From: Flavobacterium sp. ZT3R18
Lineage (GTDB): Bacteria; Bacteroidota; Bacteroidia; Flavobacteriales; Flavobacteriaceae
Assembly (NCBI RefSeq): GCF_007097385.1
Contig: NZ_VJZS01000028.1
Location: 1-49,332 of the forward strand
Reading direction: 5' to 3'
DNA length: 49,332 nt
In this document: piece by piece, positions 27,617-35,537 of the stretch
Position numbering within the stretch: the stretch's first letter is position 1
Layout: the number at the start of each line of letters is the position of its first letter
Position numbers and translations under genes: made by a program
The notes under the pieces: model-generated
The model's input: the letters and a program-made list of their open reading frames with translations, nothing else
Database searches by the model: none
What the model was told of the DNA's origin: nothing

Positions 27617-28273
27617 TTACAAAAAAGGCTCTGTTAAGCGGTACTTGTATGAAAATAAAACCAAGCCTACTTTTGATTTGATTCCGTGCCTTTCAAAAAG
27701 GGCTGAACGATAGGCTTCGATTGATTTTACAGATAATCCCATGATATCAGCCATCTGTTCATAGGTAAATTCCCTTTCGTCGCAAACCAGTTTTAAGAAA
27801 CTCAGTTCTCTTTCGGAGAGTAAAATATGCTCTTCCTCTTTTTTGGCAGGGGCACTGTAATTTCGAATTCGTTTGAGTATTTCTGAAATATTGTTGTATC
27901 CGATTTGGGTTATATTGTCGATGGCAAATTTTAAATCGCCGGCACTACAGTTTTTATGTAAAAATCCCCTCGCACCGTGATGATATCCGGTATTAATTAC
28001 CTCCTCGTCAAAATGCTGTGTTAGAAGCAGGACCTTGTATTCTTCCTGTAACCCTTCTAATGCCTGTAATACTTCTATCCCATTCATATTGGGCATTGAA
28101 TAGTCGAGAATATACATATCGGGTTTAGGCTCTAAAGGCAGGGCTGCCAAAAAATCATCTCCATTGTCAAACTCCTGAATCACCTTGTAGTTACTGATTT
28201 TATGCAACAGTTCCTTTAGACCTTGCCGCACAATTGCGTGATCGTCTATTATACATATCGTAGTCTGTTCCAT
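27617..28273 (-). CDS. NarL/LuxR-family response regulator
   Basis: 218 residues. Receiver domain with the acidic pair in IIDDHAIVRQG, the phospho-acceptor in YILDYSMPNMNG and a conserved Lys in FLHKNCSAGDL; DNA-binding domain LSERELSFLKLVCDE through GIKSKVGLVLFSY. It starts 7 bp after the histidine kinase stop and is the output of that kinase. The adjacent repeat-rich region at 30488-30653 is a possible target but this is not shown. Confidence 0.93.
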   Translation of the reverse strand: MEQTTICIIDDHAIVRQGLKELLHKISNYKVIQEFDNGDDFLAALPLEPKPDMYILDYSMPNMNGIEVLQALEGLQEEYKVLLLTQHFDEEVINTGYHHGARGFLHKNCSAGDLKFAIDNITQIGYNNISEILKRIRNYSAPAKKEEEHILLSERELSFLKLVCDEREFTYEQMADIMGLSVKSIEAYRSALFERHGIKSKVGLVLFSYKYRLTEPFL

Positions 28274-28280
28274 AATTAGT

Positions 28281-29054
28281 TTATTGTTTTTCCGAAAGTG
28301 TGATTTTAGTCCCCTCGCCTATGCCTGAATTAATATCCAAATTATAATTTATAATTGCTGCCCGGTTCACCATATTCTGTATTCCTAAAGTGTAGTTGCT
28401 GTTTTTAACTTCCATAGCGTCGAATCCTTTTCCGTTATCACTTACATTCATTACAAAATAAGGATCTGTCTTTATATGAATATTGATTTGTGTTGCCTTG
28501 GCATGTTTGAAACAATTATTGTTAATTTCCTGGAAAATACGGTAAATCACTATTTTTTCATCGGCACTGAATTCTTTTTTTATCTCGTCCTCAATACTGC
28601 AATTGATTTTCGTTTTTGGATTTTTTCGTAAGCGTTCCACTTCTGTTGTTATGGCTTTTAAAATATCCTGTCGTAACAGCAGCTGATTGTTTAACGAGTG
28701 ACTGATATCACGAATTGATTGGGATAGACTTCCCACTGATTGTGTCAAGGGTTCCAATGTTTCTTTAAGTTCAGGAGTATCCAGTTTAAGGTTTTCCAAT
28801 TGCAAATTAATGTAAGTGAGCTGCTGTCCGGCATCATCGTGAAGATCCTGCGATATGTTATTCAACACCTGTTCCTGGGTTTCCATGATGGTGGTGTTGA
28901 GTGTTTTCTGAAAACTAAGGTCTTTTTCGTAGATCACCTTGGTGTAGTTCTTTATTTTATGGATATAAAGCTTTACCAACATGACACAAAAAAGTACTAT
29001 AAGACTAACGAAAAGCAAGCCGATAATAATTCCAAAAGCAAGTTTATGTGTCAT
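28281..29054 (-). CDS. Sensor histidine kinase, HisKA_3/NarX type
   Basis: 257 residues. One N-terminal membrane helix (FGIIIGLLFVSLIVLFCVML), a short coiled segment, the dimerisation and phospho-acceptor motif DLHDDAGQQL, then a GHKL ATPase domain with IFQEINNNCFKHA (N box), DNGKGFD (G1) and GIGEGTKITL (G2). There is no extracellular sensor domain. The start overlaps the preceding membrane protein gene by 11 bp, so that protein may provide the sensing part. Confidence 0.93.
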   Translation of the reverse strand: MTHKLAFGIIIGLLFVSLIVLFCVMLVKLYIHKIKNYTKVIYEKDLSFQKTLNTTIMETQEQVLNNISQDLHDDAGQQLTYINLQLENLKLDTPELKETLEPLTQSVGSLSQSIRDISHSLNNQLLLRQDILKAITTEVERLRKNPKTKINCSIEDEIKKEFSADEKIVIYRIFQEINNNCFKHAKATQINIHIKTDPYFVMNVSDNGKGFDAMEVKNSNYTLGIQNMVNRAAIINYNLDINSGIGEGTKITLSEKQ

Positions 29055-29697
29055 TTTTCAAACGTTTTTCACGATAAATATAAATGGCAATAAGTATATA
29101 ATAGACTGTATTTACAAAGCAACCTATAAATCCGTAAAGATTCATGCTCCCAAAAATAATGGTAGAGGACAATACATAACTCTTAAATCCAAAGATTGCG
29201 CTCAATCCGAAGAAAAAAAGGACAGGCGCAAATAATACAATATAATCGTTTGAGGTAAAAAAGGGAAAATTCTCTTTCTTCAACTGAAAAAAGCTCTCAT
29301 ATATAAATAGGACCAGATAGATGAAAGCCCCTAAAATGAAGGTATAGTAATTGAACATTTCATGACCTTCAAAAAAGAACAAATTAAAAATGGAGAACGA
29401 GATATAACTCACTATCACGCCGCTAACCAAACCGTGATAATGAAAATATTTAGACAGTAGGAACAGCCACAGACTGTTGTGAAGTATCGTAGTTACCGTG
29501 TAAAGTAAGCTGATATCCATTTTTTTAAAGAGAAGAAACAATGCCATTAATTCATTCAGAAAGGAGATAAATACAATGGCAAGCAGAATTCTGTGTGTGC
29601 TTTTTTTCGGGTTATGATGTAATAAAACAACTGCAAAAGTTATAAAAACCAATACATTGGTATAATTAAAATAAGAAGGTATTTCTTTAAGAAGCAT
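29044..29697 (-). CDS. Multi-pass membrane protein of a two-component operon
   Basis: 217 residues with about seven hydrophobic segments (for example VLVFITFAVVLL, ILLAIVFISFLNEL, FAPVLFFFGLSAIFGF, TVYYILIAIYIY) and short loops. I do not recognise a named family. It overlaps the kinase gene by 11 bp and follows the unknown gene at 29722-30435 by 24 bp, so it is probably co-translated with the kinase and could act as its membrane sensor. Confidence 0.75.
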   Translation of the reverse strand: MLLKEIPSYFNYTNVLVFITFAVVLLHHNPKKSTHRILLAIVFISFLNELMALFLLFKKMDISLLYTVTTILHNSLWLFLLSKYFHYHGLVSGVIVSYISFSIFNLFFFEGHEMFNYYTFILGAFIYLVLFIYESFFQLKKENFPFFTSNDYIVLFAPVLFFFGLSAIFGFKSYVLSSTIIFGSMNLYGFIGCFVNTVYYILIAIYIYREKRLKNDT

Positions 29698-29721
29698 TGC
29701 AGTTGTTTTTATTGTTATTGA

Positions 29722-30435
29722 TTATAAAGCAAATATTGTTTCATAATCAACAATTGGCGGAATATGTGAAAAATTAAAATAGCTGATGGATCTGTTTTCT
29801 GTTTGAATCGTAAAAACCACGGTTCTTTTGCTAGAATCATCTAATATTTTAAATTCAAAAACACTTTGATCATCTAAATATTTAGATGCTATTGTTCTTA
29901 GCAGCGGGAATGAAAAACAGTTCTTTTCAGCATCAAAAGGAATTAAATTTACCGCAATCTTATCGCCATCTACATAGAAACTTACATATTTATTGTACTT
30001 TTCCGTGTTAAAATCCCCCTTCTTAACAGTAATTTGCTTTTTTATGTCTTTTAATTGTAATGTAGAGTGGACTGGCAAGTTGTCTATATCCTTTTGTAAA
30101 TCTAGATCTGTAATTGTGTGTACACATTCAATACAATCTGACGTTAATTCGTAAGAAATAAAATCCTGGTTTTCTACCAGCCATGCCGGGAAATTCTTAG
30201 CCACGATTTTGGTTAGATCAATTTTTATTTTTTTCTGATTAATTGACTGTGATGCAGAAAAATATTTTTTATTTTTTAGTTTCCAATTATCGCGTTCTGG
30301 AAATTTAATAGTATCAATATCTATAAAAATTAAATTACTGCATTGCTGAGCATTTTCTTTTACTGATATCGATTCCTGACTGATTTCTGATTCATTAGTA
30401 ATTAATGAAAGAATGATTGGTGTTGTTTTTTTCAT
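29722..30435 (-). CDS. Uncharacterised protein, first gene of the two-component operon
   Basis: 237 residues, soluble-looking, rich in Lys, Asp and Ile, with no signal peptide or membrane segment and no motif I recognise. A CIEC pair occurs near residue 107. Its gene is 24 bp before the membrane protein gene on the same strand and is therefore likely to be the head of a four-gene operon. It is divergent from 30705-31103 across a 269-bp region with repeated operator-like motifs. Confidence 0.65.
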   Translation of the reverse strand: MKKTTPIILSLITNESEISQESISVKENAQQCSNLIFIDIDTIKFPERDNWKLKNKKYFSASQSINQKKIKIDLTKIVAKNFPAWLVENQDFISYELTSDCIECVHTITDLDLQKDIDNLPVHSTLQLKDIKKQITVKKGDFNTEKYNKYVSFYVDGDKIAVNLIPFDAEKNCFSFPLLRTIASKYLDDQSVFEFKILDDSSKRTVVFTIQTENRSISYFNFSHIPPIVDYETIFAL

Positions 30436-30487
30436 GTTTCAAATATTTTAAGTTGTTGATTAATTCTTCACAAAGTTTGTTTTTTGA

Positions 30488-30653
30488 CACTGAGTACCCA
30501 ATAGGTAAAACCCTATTCTGCGAAGTGATTTCCCCTACCCCCTTTACAATCAAGCTAAACTACCACTTTTTTCTTAATAATTATTATGTTTTGCGCACTG
30601 ATTACTCATTAGGCAAAAAACCGATACCCACTAGGGTTTTACCTATCGATAGG
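30488..30653. promoter_or_regulatory. Cluster of repeated operator-like motifs between divergent genes
   Basis: A 15-bp sequence ATAGGTAAAACCCTA (30501-30515) recurs perfectly inverted at 30632-30646. An imperfect 23-bp direct repeat starts at 30488 and 30596 (CACTGA.TAC.CA.TAGG.AAAA). A 12-bp perfect palindrome CCTATCGATAGG lies at 30642-30653. Multiple copies between two divergent promoters suggest binding of one regulator. Confidence 0.55.
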
Positions 30654-30668
30654 ATTTTGAAACCACAA

Positions 30669-30676
30669 TACCTTTG
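30669..30676 (+). promoter_or_regulatory. Candidate Bacteroidetes -7 promoter element
   Basis: TACCTTTG matches the Bacteroidetes consensus TAnnTTTG and lies 28 bp before the ATG at 30705. No good -33 TTTG at the usual distance; instead the palindrome CCTATCGATAGG occupies that place. Confidence 0.4.
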
Positions 30677-30704
30677 GAATGAACAATTCTTAAAAAACAC
30701 AATT

Positions 30705-31103
30705 ATGGCACGAGAAATTAAATCAGCAAAAGATACCGAACTTATCGATTCGGTTGAAAGACCAAGTAATTATAAAGAGCGCTTGGTAAAACTAATTCCT
30801 TCCGAAATTATAGCCGCTTATGTTACTATTTATGGTCTTGTCCAAGCTTTTAACGGGGGAAATAAAGAAAAATTATTATGGATCGTAATCGTTATTCTAA
30901 TTATAATAACCCCCGTTTATCTGATAAAAGTATCCAAGGTCACCAAAAAAAGTCAATTACTGTTCTCTACAATCGGTTTTGTAATCTGGGTGTTTGCCAC
31001 GGGGTCTCCAGCTCCTAAAATTTTAGAATTTCCACCAGAATCCCTTGCTTCCATAGTACTTATAATTCAAACGTTGTCTATTCCTCTCTTTTATAAGGGG
31101 TGA
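30705..31103 (+). CDS. Small membrane protein of unknown function
   Basis: 132 residues from MAREIKSAKD at 30705; the open frame extends upstream to 30417 but that part lies in the repeat region and looks non-coding. Three hydrophobic segments follow a charged N-terminus: IIAAYVTIYGLVQAF, LLWIVIVILIIITPVYLI and LLFSTIGFVIWVFATG, with a fourth weaker one at the C-terminus. I do not recognise the family. It is followed by a second unknown gene after 46 bp. Confidence 0.65.
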   Translation: MAREIKSAKDTELIDSVERPSNYKERLVKLIPSEIIAAYVTIYGLVQAFNGGNKEKLLWIVIVILIIITPVYLIKVSKVTKKSQLLFSTIGFVIWVFATGSPAPKILEFPPESLASIVLIIQTLSIPLFYKG

Positions 31104-31149
31104 GACAAATATTTATCCAAAAATGCAAAAATATCAAAAATAAAAAATC

Positions 31150-31473
31150 ATGAAAAAAGTAAAATTTTATTTCAAACTAGAGGCTATAGGATCTTTAGAA
31201 AATGTGTTCTTCTGCCCAGAAAAGGAGACAACAAGCATAATCCTTAAAACAGATTCCGAAAGAAAGGAATGGCTTAATGAACAATTTGAATTGATGGTGG
31301 AAAATCCTTTTGAATATACACTCACCGTTTTTGGAGTAACTGGAACACATTGGGAAGCTGAGTTGAAAATCATAAATGGTGATGACGAAAAAGTTTTCCT
31401 TGAATGGAAAGGAATTACGGGAGACACAAAAAATAATTTTTCAATACGTAACAAACCTACAAAAAATGTATAA
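31150..31473 (+). CDS. Uncharacterised small protein
   Basis: 107 residues, mostly beta-type sequence with many charged residues and no signal peptide. The stop overlaps the next gene start (ATGTATAA arrangement), suggesting translational coupling. No family recognised. Confidence 0.6.
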   Translation: MKKVKFYFKLEAIGSLENVFFCPEKETTSIILKTDSERKEWLNEQFELMVENPFEYTLTVFGVTGTHWEAELKIINGDDEKVFLEWKGITGDTKNNFSIRNKPTKNV

Positions 31474-32401
31474 TCGAAAAACAAGTATCGTGAAAAAATT
31501 AAATTTATTAACCGCATTGTTTTTTTGCAGTTATACTTTTAGTCAAACAAACATAATTCAGGACGGTGATGGCGAAACTTCCCTTCAGACAAGCGGCAAC
31601 CTGATTACCTTCAATACAGCAAAAACATCAATAGGATTTATGCTTTCTCCTTTTGAAATCACCAATATGAGCAAACAAATATGGAGTATTACAGGCTCAT
31701 TAGGCAGTAAAGAAGGAACTTCAAAAATTTTTAGCAAAGGAAAATTGAATTTTGAGGGGAAACTGGGTTTTCAATTTGTTACAGTTTCTGATACAGCTGG
31801 AGGAGAAAAAGGCATTAAACATTGGTTTTTTGGTGCTGAAACATTGTATTCCAGATTAAATGCTTTTGATTCCCTTAAAAAATTTGAGGATCAAATTTAT
31901 GTACAAAATAATTTAGGTTTTCGAGTAAACGGAGGCTGGAACAGGCAATCCACAAAAAAGAGATATTCATTTGGAATAGCCATTTCAGGTGGACTAAAAG
32001 ACAATTCTGACGAATTAGACCCTAATGACATTATAACCTCTTCTAGTTCTTTTTCAGAAGGCAATCAGATAAGGACATTATCAACAACTGAAAGTGCCTA
32101 TGATATTACTGAACTAGAAAAAAACAATCTGTTTGGGAAAATTAATATGGATTTTGGAAGATACTTAGGGTCTAATAAAAGGCTTTTTGCAAATCTTCAT
32201 ATCAATTATTCTTTTCAGGAAAATGTAAAACCCAAATTAAATCCAGCGATAGGCCTTTTCTATACGGAGAAAGGGGCTCCATTAGAAGCAATCGTTGGAA
32301 TGCAATTGCAAACCGAAGATTGGGGCAACACCCAAAACTTAAAATTAAACAAATGGGAAAGAACAGGTATAATAATTACTGCAGGGTTTCCTTTTGATTA
32401 A
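31466..32401 (+). CDS. Exported protein of unknown function
   Basis: 311 residues from the ATG at 31466; a GTG at 31490 (giving a cleaner KKLNLLTALFFCSYTFSQ signal peptide) is the alternative. After the signal peptide the protein is rich in aromatic and Gly residues with alternating strands (for example FGIAISGGLKDNS, NLHINYSFQENV, GIIITAGFPFD), ending in a hydrophobic strand with terminal Phe-Asp. This is compatible with an outer-membrane beta-barrel, but I do not recognise a named family. Confidence 0.68.
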   Translation: MYNRKTSIVKKLNLLTALFFCSYTFSQTNIIQDGDGETSLQTSGNLITFNTAKTSIGFMLSPFEITNMSKQIWSITGSLGSKEGTSKIFSKGKLNFEGKLGFQFVTVSDTAGGEKGIKHWFFGAETLYSRLNAFDSLKKFEDQIYVQNNLGFRVNGGWNRQSTKKRYSFGIAISGGLKDNSDELDPNDIITSSSSFSEGNQIRTLSTTESAYDITELEKNNLFGKINMDFGRYLGSNKRLFANLHINYSFQENVKPKLNPAIGLFYTEKGAPLEAIVGMQLQTEDWGNTQNLKLNKWERTGIIITAGFPFD

Positions 32402-32531
32402 TGAGTTAAAAAAGCATCCATTTTATTTAGATTACCACAATAAAGCTGCTTTATTTAATAAATCCCACTTTTAAATTAAAAGGGAAAGCCGAAAACCTTT
32501 CAGAGTAGGCAAAAAATTAATATTATATATC

Positions 32532-34286
32532 ATGAAAAATTTTAAAGTATTAATATCTAACCTATTTTTTTTAATTCCACTACTTTCTTTCAGCCAACCT
32601 TTTGAAACTAATGTTAATGATTATTTATCAGCTAACAGTGAAATTTCAAATATAGGATTGACTGTTAATATAAAAAGCAGTGAAATTGTTGAAATTGTAA
32701 AAAATGAAATCCAAAATCCAATCGCAAATGGAGAAAGCCCTGAATTAGGTTTTATGCTTCATGCAAATGAATCCGTAACTGTTCAAGAATTAACAAATAT
32801 GATGACATCTCCAGCAAAAGATGCTTACGATGAAATTGAAAGAATTCCAAAAGTAACTATTAGAAGTATCAAAACTGGAGCTAGATCATTTGGATGTTTT
32901 ATTACTCCTTGGAAATGGGGAAGATGTTGGAAAGACGTTTACGAAGATATTAAAGAAATCACAATGGATGAAGTTACACATCATTTTGATCGAGTTGAGG
33001 CAGTATATAAAGATGTTTTAGTACCTATAATTAAAATAAACCAAACGATTTTTCCAATAAAAGGAAAATTCAATTATGATGTTTCATTAGATGATTTGGA
33101 TATCACATTTAATGGAAATAAATATACGACAGTAGGAGTATTTAAAATTAATGTTAGAACGAATGTCTTTTTAGATAATCTGCCGAATACAATTACTCCG
33201 AAAGGTAATTTTAATTCCGGATTTAAAATAAAAATTATTCAAAGTGGCTATTTTGAAATAAAACCTGATGGTGCAATTAATGTCTCTGAACCTAAAACTG
33301 AATTATCATTTCTTGAAGCATTTGACTCAAATTTTATAATCGATTCGATTGATTTAGGTTCAAAATCAAATCCAGTATCATTCTATCTATTGGATTTAAT
33401 TGGGAATAAAATAGATGACAAATTAAATGGTATTGTTAAAAGTACTATAGGGAAAAACACATCCAAAATTAATATAAAAGATTATTCTACAAAACTTTTG
33501 AAAGAATTTGACAAACCAATAGTTATAAATAATAATGGATTGGTTTATCCAAATGTAACTGGAGTCTTTGTTTCTCAACCTTATGGCAAGCAAATCAATA
33601 ATGAAAATCAATTGGAATTAAAATTTGGTGTAAAATTTCAGCCATTTGCTACATTTGAGACCATTCCAATTCCCCTAAAGGATAAAGACTCAATTATAAA
33701 GTTTGGGACTGAAATAGTTGATGGAGATGGAATTAGCTTATCTCTGCCAGTGTTTCTAAAATATGATTATATTTCGACACAATTAAAACCATTTACTTTA
33801 GATTTTAACTCAAAAAACGAGAAGAATTTTTTAATAAAAAAATATATCCTGAATAATCCAACAGCAAAATATTCAGAACAAGAAAACGTCAAATTAAGTG
33901 TTGATATACTTAAAAGAAAAAACAATAAAAAAATTGGAACTATAGATATTGATGCAAGATTTTTTGCCACTGAACAAGATACTTCAATTTGTGTGAAAGT
34001 ATCGAATTTAAAAATTAAATCTTCTAATATTTTAATTTTACTTGCAAAATCAAAAATAAAAAAAGCATTAATTAAAGAAGCAGAAAAAAACAGTTGTAAA
34101 AACTTATCTAAAGAAATTATTAATGCAAGTAAAGAATTAAATGAAAGTCTTACTATAAAAACTTCAATGGGTGTAATTAAAGGTTCTACAAATTCACTTT
34201 CATTAGCAGACATTTTAGCATTTCCTGATTTTGTTTTAATGAGGGTAAATCTTAAAGGAACGCTACTATTTGAGAATTTAAAATAA
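32532..34286 (+). CDS. Exported protein, possibly DUF4403/TULIP-like
   Basis: 584 residues. The N-terminus has a signal peptide (VLISNLFFLIPLLSFSQ). The rest is mostly beta strands with Ile/Lys alternation; segments such as SNIGLTVNIKSSEIV near the start and TPWKWGRCWKDVYED near residue 130 recall DUF4403-type proteins, which are predicted lipid-binding TULIP folds. I am not certain of this. The 130 bp before the start holds no clear promoter. It points the same way as the three preceding unknown genes, which may form one unit. Confidence 0.7.
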   Translation: MKNFKVLISNLFFLIPLLSFSQPFETNVNDYLSANSEISNIGLTVNIKSSEIVEIVKNEIQNPIANGESPELGFMLHANESVTVQELTNMMTSPAKDAYDEIERIPKVTIRSIKTGARSFGCFITPWKWGRCWKDVYEDIKEITMDEVTHHFDRVEAVYKDVLVPIIKINQTIFPIKGKFNYDVSLDDLDITFNGNKYTTVGVFKINVRTNVFLDNLPNTITPKGNFNSGFKIKIIQSGYFEIKPDGAINVSEPKTELSFLEAFDSNFIIDSIDLGSKSNPVSFYLLDLIGNKIDDKLNGIVKSTIGKNTSKINIKDYSTKLLKEFDKPIVINNNGLVYPNVTGVFVSQPYGKQINNENQLELKFGVKFQPFATFETIPIPLKDKDSIIKFGTEIVDGDGISLSLPVFLKYDYISTQLKPFTLDFNSKNEKNFLIKKYILNNPTAKYSEQENVKLSVDILKRKNNKKIGTIDIDARFFATEQDTSICVKVSNLKIKSSNILILLAKSKIKKALIKEAEKNSCKNLSKEIINASKELNESLTIKTSMGVIKGSTNSLSLADILAFPDFVLMRVNLKGTLLFENLK

Positions 34287-34494
34287 CAGCAAAAAAACAC
34301 GCCTACGTCTTAGATAACCAAGACTTTACCGCCGTAAACTTTTGTAAAACTCGACTAAATACAAACAATTGAATGCTCAAGAACGAAGCAATTTATTAGC
34401 TTTTATTAATTCATTATAATCTTTTGATAATAGTTGACTTGTTCAATTTAAAAACAAAATACTAACTTTTGGATCAAAATTAAATCAGCTTTCA

Positions 34495-35193
34495 TCAACA
34501 ACGTAGTGAAACTTGACAATTAAGTCCTAAACAGTCTTTTGCATAATACGCTATTAATTCAGTTGATTTGAAATTGCTTTTTTCCCCTTTGAGAGAAAGG
34601 GCTAACTCTTCTTGTGGATTTTTAATCGAAATAGAAGAATTTAAAAAGTCATAAACTGGAGTCAAGGTTGTTTTTCCTGCTTTAGTGATTACCGAAAAAT
34701 TTTTTAAATGCATGTCTTCATTACCCGTTATAAAACAGAATAAAACTCGTTTAAAGAAATCGGCTTTCGCTATAGCTGGAAAAGTGCAATATTCGTCAAT
34801 TACTTTGACTAACTTTTCCATAGTATAATCATACTTAGTATCTCTTGAATTCCCTGACAATTGTGCAAAATCCTCAGTAGCGTATTTTTTACCTTTACTA
34901 TATCTGTCAAATCGTCTTATAAAATAAGAAAGGCTACCGTCTTTTGAATAAATCAATCCATGAAGAGGCACATCAAGTCCATACACTTTTGCCATTTTCA
35001 TAGTTACATCTTCATTTTCAGGTAATTCTGTAAAAATATCATTTTGAGGCTTTATAATATAGTTGCCAAACTGATCTACAATTTCAAATTGTTGATTCAC
35101 AACTGAAATAACAGCACTTAATTTGGGTTGAACTCCTTGAATAGACAATTTATTTGCACGATTAGCAGCCTCCTGTCTTTGTATAGCAGTAAT
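34495..35193 (-). pseudogene. Degraded HipA-family kinase (C-terminal HipA domain)
   Basis: The frame reads AANRANKLSIQGVQPKLSA, then FIRRFDRYSKGKKY, the catalytic segment GNEDMHLKNFS and PVYDFLNS, all hallmarks of HipA serine/threonine kinases. It has no proper start: translation upstream of position 35148 remains open only to a stop just beyond 35193, and the first residue would be a TTG inside the conserved KLSIQG. The C-terminus also ends too early, after GLNCQVSLRC, about 60 residues short of the family. No hipB antitoxin was seen next to it. Confidence 0.75.
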
Positions 35194-35537
35194 TTAGAAA
35201 AATATACTTTCTATTGCTGCACCTTTGAATGCTATAAAATTGAATACTTCGAATAATCTATCATGATTTCTATCTCCATAAAGTATTCGATTGTAGCTCC
35301 ATACAGACCAAAAATTGATTTTTAATTAAAAATAAAAAGCCTGTAAATTCTAAGATTTACAGGCTTTTTTTTACTACTCTCAAAAAATCCAAAGTATGGA
35401 AACCAAAAACGTTGAATTCTAAATCTAAAAATTGGCTTCTATAAAGTTCGTTTTAGCTTTTTATTAGAATGAAGAATATCTCCATAAAATAACCAATGAT
35501 AATTGTTTTAATATCGTGATTTTTTAAAAGTCTATTT
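35194..35537. other. Intergenic region between the hipA remnant and the amine oxidase gene
   Basis: About 340 bp with no gene I can support; it holds the terminator at 35333-35372 and otherwise only AT-rich sequence. Confidence 0.6.
35333..35372 (-). terminator. Intrinsic terminator, probably bidirectional
   Basis: AGCCTGTAAAT (35338-35348), loop of 6, ATTTACAGGCT (35355-35365), flanked by A-rich sequence on the left and eight T on the right. It lies about 165 bp after the last gene of the amine oxidase operon. Confidence 0.85.

Noticed and set aside
28379..28396. GTGTAGT half-box with TAAA spacer inside the histidine kinase gene
   Set aside because: The other arm matches at only two of seven positions and the site is within coding sequence, so it is probably chance.
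30417..30704. Upstream in-frame extension of the small membrane protein
   Set aside because: It would cover the repeat-rich control region and the candidate promoter, and its translation looks non-coding; ATG at 30705 is preferred.
33767..34300. Minus-strand open frame of 177 codons
   Set aside because: Antisense to the 584-residue exported protein; Phe/Leu/Ser-rich translation typical of a shadow frame.
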